Source of the DNA: Janthinobacterium sp. FW305-129
Lineage (GTDB): Bacteria > Pseudomonadota > Gammaproteobacteria > Burkholderiales > Burkholderiaceae_D
Length of the DNA: 64,000 nt
Assembly (NCBI RefSeq): GCF_020858115.1
Contig: NZ_JACYMM010000003.1
Span: forward strand, 1-64,000
Reading direction: 5' to 3'
The stretch's first letter is position 1; each line of letters begins with the position of its first letter. A program made the position numbers and the translations under genes. The notes below the pieces were generated by a model that saw nothing but the letters and a program-made list of their open reading frames with translations, was not told the origin of the DNA and did not search any database. Shown piece by piece: positions 53,240 through 63,809 of this stretch.

Positions 53240-54703
53240 ATGACAATCAAGACTTCCCTGGTGTGGTTCCGGCGCGATCTGCGCGCGTTTGACCATGCTG
53301 CACTGCATCACGCCCTGCGCCAGAGCCAGGCCGTGCATTGCGTCTTCGTGTACGACACCGCCATCCTGGCAACGCTGCCGCACCGCGACCGGCGGGTCGA
53401 CTTCATCCATGCCAGCGTGGCCGAGCTGGCTCATGAGCTGCGCCAACTGGGTGGCGACCTGATCGTGCTGCACGCGGACGCAGCCGAGGCAATCCCGCGC
53501 CTGGCCGCCGAATTGAACGCCGACGCCGTCTTTGCCAACCATGACTACGAGCCGCAAGCGATCGCCCGCGACGCCACGGTGGCCGCCGCGCTCACGCGCG
53601 ACGCGCGCCTGTGGTTCAGCTTCAAGGACCAGGTAATCTTTGAAAAGGACGAGGTGCTGACCCTCTCGCAAAAACCCTACACTGTCTACACGCCGTACAA
53701 GAATGCCTGGCTGAAGAAAATGCGCGCCGAACCCGGCTGCCTGGCGCCGTTCGATATCGAACCGCACGCGGCCAGCCTGGCGCCGCCGCGCAATGGCACG
53801 CCGGCGCCCCTGCCCAGCTTGGGCGAGCTGGGGTTCGAGGCCAGCAACCTGGCCGCACTGGCCATTCCCACCGGCATGTCGGGCGCCAGCACGCTGTTCG
53901 AGGACTTTTTGCCGCGCGTGGCCCGCTATGACGTGGCGCGCGATTTTCCCGCCTTGAAGGGGCCGTCGTATCTGTCCATGCATCTGCGTTTCGGCACCGT
54001 GTCGCTGCGCTATCTGGTGCGCACCGTGGTCGACCTGATGGACCGGGGCGGCGGCGGCGATGGCGCGCCCGTGTGGCTGGCCGAACTGATCTGGCGCGAT
54101 TTCTACGCCATGATCCTGTACCAGAACCCGCACGTGGAAGGCGGCGCCTTCAAACCGGCCTACGACGCCATCACCTGGGAAACGGGTCCCGAGGCCGATG
54201 CCGCCTTTGCCGCCTGGTGCGAAGGGCGCACCGGCTATCCGCTGGTGGACGCGGCCATGGCGCAGCTGAACCAGACGGGCTATATGCACAACCGCCTGCG
54301 CATGGTCACGGCCTGCTTCCTGATCAAGGATCTGGGCATCGACTGGCGCCGCGGCGAAGCGTATTTCGCGCTGCACCTGAACGACTTCGACCTGGCGTCG
54401 AACAACGGCGGCTGGCAGTGGGCTTCGTCGTCCGGCTGCGATGCCCAGCCCTACTTCCGCATCTTCAATCCCATCACGCAATCGGAAAAATTCGATGCGG
54501 GCGGGCGCTTCATCCGCCGCTACCTGCCGCAGCTCAAGGCGCTGGGCGACAAGGAAATCCACGCGCCCTGGCTGGTGCCGCGCATGCTGCTCGAGCAAAA
54601 AAACATCGTGCTAGGGCGCGACTATCCGGAGCCGCTGGTGCAGCACGACGAGGCGCGCAAGGAGACGCTGGAACGCTATGCAGTAGTCAAGGCGGTAGCG
54701 TAG
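53240..54703 (+). CDS. phrB: Deoxyribodipyrimidine photolyase
   Basis: A 487-residue class I CPD photolyase. The N-terminal Rossmann domain (SLVWFRRDLRAFDHAALHHA) holds the antenna chromophore. The FAD-binding helical domain contains GRTGYPLVDAAMAQL, MHNRLRMVTACFLIKDL and ASNNGGWQWASSSGCDAQPYFRIFNP (read in parts), including the Trp and FAD contacts of CPD photolyases. It repairs cyclobutane dimers with blue light. It is convergent with chpA, with a 1-nt gap between stops. Confidence 0.95.
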   Translation: MTIKTSLVWFRRDLRAFDHAALHHALRQSQAVHCVFVYDTAILATLPHRDRRVDFIHASVAELAHELRQLGGDLIVLHADAAEAIPRLAAELNADAVFANHDYEPQAIARDATVAAALTRDARLWFSFKDQVIFEKDEVLTLSQKPYTVYTPYKNAWLKKMRAEPGCLAPFDIEPHAASLAPPRNGTPAPLPSLGELGFEASNLAALAIPTGMSGASTLFEDFLPRVARYDVARDFPALKGPSYLSMHLRFGTVSLRYLVRTVVDLMDRGGGGDGAPVWLAELIWRDFYAMILYQNPHVEGGAFKPAYDAITWETGPEADAAFAAWCEGRTGYPLVDAAMAQLNQTGYMHNRLRMVTACFLIKDLGIDWRRGEAYFALHLNDFDLASNNGGWQWASSSGCDAQPYFRIFNPITQSEKFDAGGRFIRRYLPQLKALGDKEIHAPWLVPRMLLEQKNIVLGRDYPEPLVQHDEARKETLERYAVVKAVA

Positions 54704-54704
54704 A

Positions 54705-57700
54705 TCAGGCGCCCGCCAGCAAGCGCCCCACCTCCGCCAGCAATTCCTCTTCCTGGAACGGCTTGCCGAAATACGCATTCACGCCCAGTTCAAAGGCATG
54801 CGCGCGGTGCTTGTCGGCGCTGCGCGAGGTGATCATGATGACGGGAATGGTACGCGTCTTGTCGTCGCTGCGCACATTGCGCGTCAAATCAAAACCGTCC
54901 ATGCGCGGCATTTCCACGTCGACCAGCAGCAGGGCCGGCATGGCAGCCGCTTCCAGCGCGTGCAATTGCTCCAGCGCGTCGAGGCCATCCTTGGCCAGCA
55001 GCACCTGGTAGCCTTCGCGCTCGAACAAACGCTGCATCACGCGGCGCACCGTCAGCGAATCGTCGACCACCATCACGCGCACGGCAGGCGCGGCCAGCGC
55101 GCTGGTGGCCGCATGCTGCTCGCTGCTGGCCAGCGCATACTGCGACAGCAGTTCCGGATTGTGTTCCAGGTGCTGCGCCAGCGCCACGGGGTTCAGGATC
55201 AGCACGATGTCGCCCGTGCCCAGCACCGTGGCGCCGGCGATGCCCGGCATGCGCGCCAGCTGCGGCCCCACATGCTTGACCACGACCTCGCGATTGCCCA
55301 CCACGTCATCGACCTGCAAGGCCAGCCTGTCATTGCCATTCCTGAGCAGCAGCACGGGCGCATGGCGCTGCGTGGCCTGCGCCGCCGGCGTCTCGCCCAG
55401 CATGGCCGACAGGTGGTGCAGCGCCAGCGGCTGCCCGTGCGACTCGATGCATCCGGCCGCCCGCACCTGCTCCAGCTGTTCGCCTTTCAGGTGCAGCACC
55501 TGCTCCACCAGCACCGATGGCAAGGCATACGTCTTGCCGCTGGCCGCCAGCAGCACCACCTGCGTGACGGCCAGGGTCAGCGGCAGGTGGATGGTGAAGC
55601 GCATGCCCAGGCCCGCCTGCGTCAGCGTTTCCACGCGCCCGCCCAGGGCCAGCGCTTCGGAGCGCACGATGTCCATGCCAACACCACGTCCGGCCAGTTC
55701 CGTCAGGCTGTCGGCGGTGGAAAAACCGGGCGTAAAAATCAGTTCGGCCGCCTGCGCGTCGGACAATGGCGCGTCCGTCGCCACCAGGCCGGCGCCGTGC
55801 GCCTTGGCGCGAATGCGTTCCAGGTCCAGCCCCGCGCCATCGTCGGAAAAGGCGATCGCCACTTCATTGCCCTGCTGGCTGACCTGCACCAGCAGCTCGC
55901 CCGTCTCGCTCTTGCCGGCGGCCAGGCGCGTATCGCGCGGCTCGACGCCGTGCACGATGGCGTTGCGCAGCAGGTGTTCGAAGGGCGCCGCCATGCGTTC
56001 GAGCACGCTGCGGTCGATTTCCACGCCGCCGCCGCGGATGTCGAGGTTGACGCGCTTGTCGACTTCCTTGGCGCTTTGCCGCGCCACGCGGAACAGGCGT
56101 TCGGCGATGCTGGCAAACGGCACCATGCGGATCTGCATCAGGTCGCGCTGCAGCTCGCGCGTCAGCCGCGCCTGCAGCACCAGGTCGTCCGTCACCGCAT
56201 CGACGCTGTGGCTGAGGTTTTCGTGGAACGAGGCCACGTCGTTGACGCTTTCAGCCATCATGCGCGTAAGTTCCTGCAGGCGCGTAAAACGGTCGAATTC
56301 GAGCGGGTCGAATTCGCGCTCGCTGCCGACGGCCATGCGCGAGGCGATCTGCGATTCGGCCTGCATTTCCACTTCGCGCAGCTGGCGCCGCAGGCGCGCC
56401 AGGTTGTCGGAAAATTCAGACAGCGAAGCGCCCAGCACGCCGACTTCATTTTCCATCTTCGAGCGCGTGATCGACACTTCGCCGGCCTGGTTCACCAGAC
56501 GGTCGAGGATATCGGCGCGCACGCGCACCAGCGCCGCCTTCGGTTCGGCCACCGGCGTGTCTTCCATGCCCGGCAAGGGCAGCAACGGTTGCTGCAGCTG
56601 CTCGAACAGGTGCAGCGCATGGTCGTAATGGGCCAGCAATTCCTCGAAAGCTTGCGGCGTGGCGGTGCCCGCGTGCAACATGTTTTCGATATGCGTCTCG
56701 ATTTCATGCGCATGCTGGCCCAGGCGCATGGCGCCGGCCATGCGTGCGCTGCCCTTGACGGTGTGCAGGGTACGCAGCAGCATCTGCGCCTGGCCGCTGT
56801 CGTGCGGCTGCTGCTGCCAGCTGCGCAGCGCTTCGCCGATCTGCGGCAGCAGGTCGGCGCCCTCTTCCAGGAAGACGGACAATAAATCGAGGTCGAGTTC
56901 ATCGCTGATGCCGGCGCTCGCGGCCAGCAGCGCGGCCGCATCGGCCGGCATGATGGCGGGCGCCGGCGCTTCCGGCGCCGCGTACTCCAATGGCGGCGCG
57001 TGCTCGAAGCCGGCATCGAACAGGTCGTCACTGGCGCCGCTGTCCTGCGCCGGTTGCGACGCCGGCACTTCGGCAGCCTCCTGCTGCTGCAGCGCATCGG
57101 CGACGATGCTTGCATACGTCGCCTCGAACAGGGTTTCGAGCTGCGGCACAGGGAGCTCGGAGAGCAATTCGGACGGCTGCGCGGGCGCGCCGACGATGCT
57201 GGCGTAAGCGGCCGCAAACAGGGCGTCGAGCCGCTCTTCCCGGCTCTCGCCGGGCGGCGCCGTCAAGGTGCGCCACAGGGTGTTGAGCGCTTCGATCATG
57301 TCCGGCTGCGTTGGCGCCAGGTCGCCCAGCGCGAACGCCTGCAGCATTTGTCCAATGCGCTGCGTGGCCTGCTCCAGCACGTCGTGCTGTTCAGCGCGCA
57401 GGCCGGCCAGCGGCGGCACCACCGTTTCGATCACCGTTTCCAGCGCGTGCGCCAGGTCGCGCAGGGACTGGAAGCCGACCGTGCCCGACGTCCCCGCCAG
57501 GGTGTGCACGGCTTGCAGCGCCTCCGCGCTGACGGCGCGCTGTTCATGGCGCCATTCGCCGAAGTCGCGCGTGAGCACGCGCAGCAATTCATCCGTCTCG
57601 GCCAGGTAGATGTTGTACAAGGGAAGGCTGATGCGCAGTTCGCCCACGTGCTTGAGGTGATCGTCAGGCGCTTCGTGCAGCGCGGGCGCCGTGGCCAACG

Positions 57701-59990
57701 GAAGTCCGATCACATTGCCATTGCCAGCCAGCGACGTGGCCGGACGCGGCTTGCGCAGTTCGAACGGCCCGCCTTCGCGCACGCGCTCTGCCGCCGCCAG
57801 CAGCATGCCGGCCTCGCGCTCGCGCCCCGCGCCGCCTTCCAGTTCGGCCACCCATTCGCTGAGCTGGTACCAGCCGTAATTGAGCAAGGTAAACAGATCG
57901 TCGCTGACGGGGCGCGCTTCGGCCAGCCAGGTATTCATGACGCGCTCGATGGCGCCGGCCGCTTCGGCAAACTGCGCCAGGCCGATCATGCGGCCGCTGC
58001 CTTTCAGGGTGTGGAACGAGCGGCGCAGCATGGCCAGATGGTCGCCGCTGGCGGCCTGCTCGCGCGGCAAGGCCAAGGTGGTGTCGACAAAGGCCAGCAC
58101 TTCGCGCGCTTCGGCGATGAAGATGTCGAGCATTTCCGCGTCGACGTCGGTCACTGCCGGCACGGCATCCATGCCGGCGGGTGCGGCGGGCGCCAGGGCC
58201 TGGTCGAGCAAGGGCACAGGCACGGCGCCGGCAGCGGCGACTTTTTCAAAGGGCAGGGCGCGGAAAGTACCGGCGGCCGCATCGAAATGAAAACGCCCGC
58301 TGGCCGCTTGCGCGTTGCGGCCCAGCATATCGACAAAAAAACCCAGCGCACTGACATTCTGCGCGATCTCGTCGAGCGCCTCGGCGTGTGACTCCGCCTT
58401 GGCGTCTGCATTGGCATCGCCACCGGCCAGCTGCCGCACGGCCGCATCGACCTGCAGCACGGCGGCGCGCGCGTCGTCCTGTCCCAGCCCGGCCAGCTGC
58501 CGCTGCAACTGCTCCAGCACGGGCGCGACGCCATCGAGTGCCCCCGCCCTCCCCGCACCCGCTGCATCCGCGTAATAGGCGTTGAGCACCTTTTCCACCT
58601 GGCGCAGTCCCGTCTTCATGTCCTCGGCCAGCGCGGCCACGGTCTGCCCCTGCTCGATCTGGCGCGACAGCTCGCCCGCCGTGACGGGCGGCGGCGCATC
58701 ACCAGCCAGCAGCGCCTGCAGGCGCGCGGCGATGGTTTCCGCATTGCCGGCGAAATCGTCGGGCAGGCGGCGCAGCTGCTCCAGGCCCGTGTCGGCAAAC
58801 AGCAGCGCCATGCCGATTTCATTTTCCAGGGCCGCGCTGCGCCCGCTGGCAACGGCTTGCCGCGCCACGGCCGCGCATTCGCGCAGCAGGCTGGCCAGGG
58901 CCGGCTGCCGCAGAATGTCGGTCTGTGCCGCCACCTGCTGCAAGGACTGTTCGAATGCGTCGCCCAGGGCAGGATCGAGGTCGGCTTGCGCCAGACGGCT
59001 CCAGCTGGCGCGCGCCTGCGCCAGGGCCGTGCGCGCGCCTTGCAAGGCATCCTGGTCAACCTGGCCGTAGCGCCGCGTTTCCACGTCGGCGGGCAGCATG
59101 CCGTCCAGCGCGAAGGCGGCGCGCAGCTGGCATGCCTCCGGCGTCGGCTCGCGTGCGGCGGCGATGAAGAACAGGGCGTCGCGCAGCATCGCTTCGGGCA
59201 GGCCGGCCGTCCCCTGCGCCAGGCGGCGCAATTGCAGGTTGATCAGGCCGAACAGTTGCTTGACGTTGAGCGTGCCCATGCCCTCTCCGCTGGCCGCCAG
59301 CCCCGCGAACGCCTGCATGGCGAACCAGAAGGTGCGCGCCGGCCCTTCCTGCTGCGCGTCGGCCACCAGGGTCAAGGTGGCGTGCAGCTCGCCCGCGTGC
59401 TGGCGCCGCGCCGCATCATCCTGCGCCTTCAGGAAAGGCAGCAGGGATTTTTCAAAGCGTCCACGCCAGGCAGGATAGTCCGCCACGGGCGGCGTGTCGG
59501 CCAGCGCGATGGCCTGACCTTCCAGCATGGCGGAGGGCGGGAAAAACAGGTCGGCCGGGTGGATGCGCTCGGCGCCCAGCAGGATTTGCAGGTCACGGTA
59601 ATAGGGGAACAAGCGCGCCGGCTGCGGCGGCGTGCCGGCCACCAGGTCTTCCAGGTATTCGGTTAATGCCTGATACAGCCCGGCGACGATCTGTGCATGG
59701 TCCAGCGTGTATTCCAGGCTGCCGTCGCGAAAGCGCGCCAGCGCCTGTTCCGCGCCGTCCGTCAGCAGGCTGGCGCCGGCCACGTCCACCATCACCAGCG
59801 CGCCATGCGCCTGGTGCAGGTGCGAGCGCGCGTGCTGCAGGGCCGTGGCGCGTTCCTCGCGCTCGCGGCCGCCTGCCTCGAACAGGGCTGTTTTGGAGCG
59901 GCCCAGGGCTTCGCGGATTTCCACCATCACCCACGACAAAGGTTCGCTGTCGAACGGCTTGGACTGCTGTGGACTATCTGGTGTGCTCAT
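54705..59990 (-). CDS. chpA: Hybrid chemotaxis-type histidine kinase ChpA/PilL (Pil-Chp system)
   Basis: A 1761-residue multidomain kinase controlling type IV pilus twitching. The N-terminal about 600 residues are PilL-N/FimL-like and helical. HPt-like domains follow with their His at about 659 (FHTLKGSGRM), 827 (HTLAGTSG, in which Ala replaces the usual Lys) and 1075 (HTVKGSARM). The CheA dimerisation, ATPase (NAIVHGVEPRDTR near 1343, DDGAGLDLERI near 1383) and CheW-like domains lead to a C-terminal receiver at 1635-1761 (RVMVVDDSLTVRRVMQRLF, VDVEMPRMDGF). It is 41 nt downstream of pilJ. Fewer HPt domains are seen than in Pseudomonas ChpA. Confidence 0.93.
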   Translation of the reverse strand: MSTPDSPQQSKPFDSEPLSWVMVEIREALGRSKTALFEAGGREREERATALQHARSHLHQAHGALVMVDVAGASLLTDGAEQALARFRDGSLEYTLDHAQIVAGLYQALTEYLEDLVAGTPPQPARLFPYYRDLQILLGAERIHPADLFFPPSAMLEGQAIALADTPPVADYPAWRGRFEKSLLPFLKAQDDAARRQHAGELHATLTLVADAQQEGPARTFWFAMQAFAGLAASGEGMGTLNVKQLFGLINLQLRRLAQGTAGLPEAMLRDALFFIAAAREPTPEACQLRAAFALDGMLPADVETRRYGQVDQDALQGARTALAQARASWSRLAQADLDPALGDAFEQSLQQVAAQTDILRQPALASLLRECAAVARQAVASGRSAALENEIGMALLFADTGLEQLRRLPDDFAGNAETIAARLQALLAGDAPPPVTAGELSRQIEQGQTVAALAEDMKTGLRQVEKVLNAYYADAAGAGRAGALDGVAPVLEQLQRQLAGLGQDDARAAVLQVDAAVRQLAGGDANADAKAESHAEALDEIAQNVSALGFFVDMLGRNAQAASGRFHFDAAAGTFRALPFEKVAAAGAVPVPLLDQALAPAAPAGMDAVPAVTDVDAEMLDIFIAEAREVLAFVDTTLALPREQAASGDHLAMLRRSFHTLKGSGRMIGLAQFAEAAGAIERVMNTWLAEARPVSDDLFTLLNYGWYQLSEWVAELEGGAGREREAGMLLAAAERVREGGPFELRKPRPATSLAGNGNVIGLPLATAPALHEAPDDHLKHVGELRISLPLYNIYLAETDELLRVLTRDFGEWRHEQRAVSAEALQAVHTLAGTSGTVGFQSLRDLAHALETVIETVVPPLAGLRAEQHDVLEQATQRIGQMLQAFALGDLAPTQPDMIEALNTLWRTLTAPPGESREERLDALFAAAYASIVGAPAQPSELLSELPVPQLETLFEATYASIVADALQQQEAAEVPASQPAQDSGASDDLFDAGFEHAPPLEYAAPEAPAPAIMPADAAALLAASAGISDELDLDLLSVFLEEGADLLPQIGEALRSWQQQPHDSGQAQMLLRTLHTVKGSARMAGAMRLGQHAHEIETHIENMLHAGTATPQAFEELLAHYDHALHLFEQLQQPLLPLPGMEDTPVAEPKAALVRVRADILDRLVNQAGEVSITRSKMENEVGVLGASLSEFSDNLARLRRQLREVEMQAESQIASRMAVGSEREFDPLEFDRFTRLQELTRMMAESVNDVASFHENLSHSVDAVTDDLVLQARLTRELQRDLMQIRMVPFASIAERLFRVARQSAKEVDKRVNLDIRGGGVEIDRSVLERMAAPFEHLLRNAIVHGVEPRDTRLAAGKSETGELLVQVSQQGNEVAIAFSDDGAGLDLERIRAKAHGAGLVATDAPLSDAQAAELIFTPGFSTADSLTELAGRGVGMDIVRSEALALGGRVETLTQAGLGMRFTIHLPLTLAVTQVVLLAASGKTYALPSVLVEQVLHLKGEQLEQVRAAGCIESHGQPLALHHLSAMLGETPAAQATQRHAPVLLLRNGNDRLALQVDDVVGNREVVVKHVGPQLARMPGIAGATVLGTGDIVLILNPVALAQHLEHNPELLSQYALASSEQHAATSALAAPAVRVMVVDDSLTVRRVMQRLFEREGYQVLLAKDGLDALEQLHALEAAAMPALLLVDVEMPRMDGFDLTRNVRSDDKTRTIPVIMITSRSADKHRAHAFELGVNAYFGKPFQEEELLAEVGRLLAGA

Positions 59991-60031
59991 GCATGCCTCG
60001 GTAAGGAAATCGCCCTGGACTGGCGCGGCGT

Positions 60032-62269
60032 TCAGGCGGCGACGCGGAAGCGCGACACCGAATTTTTCAGTTCCTGCGCCAGCATCGACAGTTTATGGAT
60101 CGATTGCGCCGTTTGCTGCGTGCCATCCTGGGTCTGCTCCGTCACGCTCAGGATATGCTGGATATTCAAGGCCACGCCGCTGGCCGAACCGGCCTGCGTG
60201 CCGGTGGCGAACGAGATGCCCTGGATCAGTTCGGCCAGGTGTTTCGACACCTGGCTGATGTCGTTCAAGGCCGCACCGGCCGCATCGGACAGGTGCGCAC
60301 CCTCGACCACGCCCTGCGTGGACTTTTCCATCGCGCGGGTGGCGTCCTGGGTATCGGCCTGGATGGTGCGCACCAGCGCGCCGATCTGCTTGGCGGCGGC
60401 GGCCGAACGTTCGGCCAGGCGCTGCACTTCCTCGGCGACGACGGAAAAGCCGCGCCCCGCCTCGCCGGCCGATGCGGCCTGGATGGCGGCGTTCAGCGCC
60501 AGCACGTTGGTCTGCTCGGTGATGTCGGAAATGAGCTCGGTGATTTCGCCGATTTCCTGCGACGACTCGCCCAGGCGCTTGATGCGCTTGGACGTATCCT
60601 GGATCTGCTCGCGGATTTCATGCATGCCCTTGATGGCGTTTTCCACCGCCGTCGAGCCCTGCTGCGCCGCCGCCACCGACTGGCGCGCCACGTCGGCCGA
60701 AACGCTGGCCGACTTCGACACGTCGGTAATCGCATTGGCCATCTTGACGACGGTAGCGCTGACGCCCTGGATTTCGCGCGACTGCTGCTGCGACGCGATC
60801 AGCAGCTTGCTGGAGATGCTTTGCGCCTGCGTCGAGGCGCGGTTGACCTGTTCGGCCGTCGCCGTCACCCTCCCCACCAGGCCGCGCAACTCCTCGACCG
60901 TGTAGTTGACGGAATCGGCGATGGCGCCCGTGATGTCTTCCGACACGGTTGCCTGCACCGTCAGGTCGCCGTCGGCGACCTTCTGCAATTCGTTCATCAG
61001 GCGCAGGATGGCCGCCTGGTTCTGCTCATTCTTGGCCTTGGCCTGCTCCTCCTTTTCCTGCGACAGCAGGCGCTGGATTTCCGCTTCCTGGCGCCGCCGC
61101 TCGGCGTCGCGCGTGCGGTTGACGGAGTCCTGCAGCAGCACGCGGCCGATGCCGGCCGCCGCGATCAGGGTCAGCAAGACGCCGCCGACCATCAGCCAGA
61201 AGGCGACGCCCAGGGTTTCCTGGTTCACGTGGTACATCTGCTGCAGCAGGGTCAAGCGCTGGCGCAGGTCTTCGTTCTCGTTGAAGATCAGCTGTTCGGC
61301 ACTTTTCGCCGAACTGAACTTGTCGAGCCGGTCGAGTATCGACGACACCAGCTTCTGGTAACTATCAAAAGTGGCTTTCAGCGCCACCAGCCGGTCACGC
61401 AGTTCGGCGTCGCGCGTGGGCGCCAGTTGCAGCGACACGCTGCCATTCAACAGGCCTTCGACCGCGGTGCGGAAATACGTCGTGTCGCGCCCCAGCGAAA
61501 ACGCCGTTTCCGAGCTGATGCTGCCTGACGACAGGAATTCGCTGGCGCTGCGGCTCATGCGCTGGCTCAGCATCATCAGGCGGCCGATGACGGCCAGGTC
61601 GCGCGCATTGCCGCCGCGCTGCACCTTCAGCGCCGCGATTTCCTCGGTCTGCGCCAGCAGCGCCGGCGACAACGCGTTCAACTGCTGCAAGGTCTTGTCG
61701 AATTCGCCCAGCTCCGTTTTCAGGCGCAGGATGGTGCTGGCCGCGCGGTCGCTGCTGGCCCACTTCTTGCGCGCGTCGGCCACGGCCGCCAGCAGGGCGG
61801 AACGCGACTCGCCGATATCGCGCCCGTGATACGTCCCGCCGCGCAGCATCAGGCGGAAATCCTGATTCAGTTCATTGCGGCTTTCCTCGAGCTGGCGGAA
61901 CGCTTCCGGATTGCCTTGCACGGCGTTCGGCGCGGCCTTGCCGAGGCGCTGCGAATGCATCAGCGCATCGCTGGCCAGCTGCGTCTGCGCCGAGGCGATA
62001 TTGCCGCTGCGCGTATTGAGGCCGACGAACAGCAGACTGGCGGCCAGGCTCAGGGCCATCACCGTCGACAGGATGCTCAGCTGCTTTTGCAGTGGAAAAT
62101 GGCCGATCAGCGGCAGCTTCCAGTCCCCGGCCGGCGCGCTGGCCAGCGACTTGCGCCGTCCCAGCGCGTCGCGCAGGCGCAGCGGCAGGTCGGCTGCCGA
62201 TGCCGGCTCGCCGGGCAGGTGCTGCGCTTCGGGCATGCCGGCCGCCAGGATAGGAGAATGGGCGCCCAT
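60032..62269 (-). CDS. pilJ: Methyl-accepting chemotaxis protein of the Pil-Chp system
   Basis: A 745-residue membrane receptor. About 60 cytoplasmic residues precede the first helix ([19 protein letters not shown], about residues 66-84). The periplasmic PilJ sensor region runs to about 355, the second helix is near 365-385, then HAMP and a methyl-accepting coiled coil with the hairpin tip [17 protein letters not shown]. It senses surface contact signals through pilin in Pseudomonas and signals to ChpA via PilI. The start at 62269 overlaps the pilI stop by one base (TGATG), with AAGGA upstream. Confidence 0.92.
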   Translation of the reverse strand: MGAHSPILAAGMPEAQHLPGEPASAADLPLRLRDALGRRKSLASAPAGDWKLPLIGHFPLQKQLSILSTVMALSLAASLLFVGLNTRSGNIASAQTQLASDALMHSQRLGKAAPNAVQGNPEAFRQLEESRNELNQDFRLMLRGGTYHGRDIGESRSALLAAVADARKKWASSDRAASTILRLKTELGEFDKTLQQLNALSPALLAQTEEIAALKVQRGGNARDLAVIGRLMMLSQRMSRSASEFLSSGSISSETAFSLGRDTTYFRTAVEGLLNGSVSLQLAPTRDAELRDRLVALKATFDSYQKLVSSILDRLDKFSSAKSAEQLIFNENEDLRQRLTLLQQMYHVNQETLGVAFWLMVGGVLLTLIAAAGIGRVLLQDSVNRTRDAERRRQEAEIQRLLSQEKEEQAKAKNEQNQAAILRLMNELQKVADGDLTVQATVSEDITGAIADSVNYTVEELRGLVGRVTATAEQVNRASTQAQSISSKLLIASQQQSREIQGVSATVVKMANAITDVSKSASVSADVARQSVAAAQQGSTAVENAIKGMHEIREQIQDTSKRIKRLGESSQEIGEITELISDITEQTNVLALNAAIQAASAGEAGRGFSVVAEEVQRLAERSAAAAKQIGALVRTIQADTQDATRAMEKSTQGVVEGAHLSDAAGAALNDISQVSKHLAELIQGISFATGTQAGSASGVALNIQHILSVTEQTQDGTQQTAQSIHKLSMLAQELKNSVSRFRVAA

Positions 62270-62898
62270 CAGCAAATGTCCTTGTGGAGGGCCGGGCCGC
62301 CAAAGCCGGCATCGAGGAAGCGTTCCGCTTGCGCCAGCTGCGCCAGGTCCAGGCGCAGCCACTGCTGTCCTTCGCTGTCGCGCAGGGCCTGCGCCGCCCA
62401 GGACGGCGGTGCATCCGGCAAGGAGACGGACTGCATCGCGCGCAGCTGGCGCAAGCCCAGCACGCGCTCGACCAGCAATGCGCAGTTCAGACCCAGGCGT
62501 GGAGAAAACGTGATGATGCGGCAGTGATTGCCTGGCGCGCAAGCCGGTTCGCCCATGTAGCGGGCCAGGTCGACGACCCCCGTCAGGCGTCCGCGCATGG
62601 CCGCCAGGCCCAGGTACCAGTCCTGTGCCAGCGGCACGCCCTGGATCTGCACGCCGGCGGCAATGACGATTTCACCGAGCTGCGTCAGGTCGAGCAGGCA
62701 GGGGCGGCCGCCGAGCATCACGCCCAGTTCCTTGCGCGCCGCCAGCGCGCCGCTGCGTGCTGCCTGTATCCGCTCGATCAATTGCAGCTGATACTGGCGC
62801 AAGCGCCCCTGCCGCGCGCCCGTTTCGAAGGATGGCATGGCGGCAGCGGCAGGTGGAAAGACCGCTGTGGACACGCCGTGACCTGGCATCGTGTGCAT
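62269..62898 (-). CDS. pilI: CheW-like coupling protein of the Pil-Chp system
   Basis: A 209-residue protein with a CheW-type fold over about residues 50-190: [42 protein letters not shown] and [14 protein letters not shown]. The N-terminal 45 residues are variable. It bridges PilJ and ChpA. It starts 2 nt after the pilH stop; a Met three codons later is an alternative start. Confidence 0.9.
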   Translation of the reverse strand: MHTMPGHGVSTAVFPPAAAAMPSFETGARQGRLRQYQLQLIERIQAARSGALAARKELGVMLGGRPCLLDLTQLGEIVIAAGVQIQGVPLAQDWYLGLAAMRGRLTGVVDLARYMGEPACAPGNHCRIITFSPRLGLNCALLVERVLGLRQLRAMQSVSLPDAPPSWAAQALRDSEGQQWLRLDLAQLAQAERFLDAGFGGPALHKDIC

Positions 62899-62900
62899 TC

Positions 62901-63266
62901 TCAGGAGAGCGCGGCGATCTTGGCCAGCAGCTCGGCTTCGACCACCGGCTTGACCAGGTAATCGCGCGCGCCCTGGCGCAAGCCCCAGATGCGGTCCGTT
63001 TCCTGGCTCTTGCTGGAGCAGATAATCACCGGCACGTCCTGCAGTTCGGGATCGCGCGCGATGGCGCGCGTGATCTGGAAGCCATTCGCACCGGGCATCA
63101 CCACGTCCATCAGGATCAGGTCGGGCCTGGCCTCTTTGAGTTGCGCCAGCGCGTCGGCGCCGTCCTGCGCCGTGAGGACGGCATAACCGGCGCGCACCAG
63201 CATCTCGCTCAGGTAGTAGCGTTCTGTCGGCGAGTCATCGACGATCAGAATTGTGTGTATGGCCAT
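62901..63266 (-). CDS. pilH: Single-domain response regulator PilH
   Basis: A 121-residue CheY-like receiver. The acidic pair is in ILIVDDSPTERYYL, the phosphoacceptor Asp in LILMDVVMPGANGF, and the switch Lys in YLVKPV. In Pseudomonas PilH antagonises PilG and drives retraction-related output. AAGGAAGCAG precedes the start. It follows pilG by 36 nt and precedes pilI. Confidence 0.92.
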   Translation of the reverse strand: MAIHTILIVDDSPTERYYLSEMLVRAGYAVLTAQDGADALAQLKEARPDLILMDVVMPGANGFQITRAIARDPELQDVPVIICSSKSQETDRIWGLRQGARDYLVKPVVEAELLAKIAALS

Positions 63267-63302
63267 CTGCTTCCTTGCTGCGTTGTCAATCAATAAAAAC
63301 AC

Positions 63303-63725
63303 TTACTCAAAATGCCCTGCCAGGTGCAGCCGCACGGCCGCCAGCAGCGCCTCGCGCGCCAGCGGCTTGGCCAGGCAGGCGCTGGCGCCCGCCATGGCGC
63401 CGCGCGCGCGGTCGAACAAGCCTTCCTTCGACGACAGCATCAGCACCGGCGTGGCGTGATATGCCGCGCTGGCCTTGATCAGGGCACAGGTGCGGTAGCC
63501 GTCCAGGCGCGGCATCACGATGTCGCACACGATCAGCGCCGGCTGGCAGTCGGCGATCTTGGCCAGGGCCTCGAAGCCGTTTTCCGCCACCACCACGCAA
63601 TAACCGGCCTCGCGCAGTATCTTCGCGGCCGCGCTGCGTATCGTCGCACTGTCGTCGATGACGAGTATCGTGGCGCTGGCGCACACGGCATCGGACGGCG
63701 CCTCGGGCGGGAAAGGTCGCGTCAT
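63303..63725 (-). CDS. pilG: Response regulator PilG
   Basis: A 140-residue receiver protein with a short N-terminal extension. The acidic pair is in ILVIDDSATIRS, the phosphoacceptor Asp in LIVCDIVMPRLDGY, and the Lys in CLAKPLAREALL. It signals to pilus assembly and cAMP control in Pseudomonas. The start is the ATG at 63725; a GTG eleven codons earlier is less likely. It is the first gene of the pilGHIJ-chpA operon, and rubredoxin lies 84 nt upstream. Confidence 0.9.
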   Translation of the reverse strand: MTRPFPPEAPSDAVCASATILVIDDSATIRSAAAKILREAGYCVVVAENGFEALAKIADCQPALIVCDIVMPRLDGYRTCALIKASAAYHATPVLMLSSKEGLFDRARGAMAGASACLAKPLAREALLAAVRLHLAGHFE

Positions 63726-63809
63726 GTGATTATTCGACAATCTTTCATACCATAGCACAGGCGGCCGCGATACCAGCGTGCGGCAGCGGCATCCGGTGGA
63801 TCGGATTGA

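Noticed and set aside
54798..56885. A 695-codon plus-strand frame opposite chpA
   Set aside because: It is antisense to the CheA core and receiver, which have all expected motifs; it is composition-driven.
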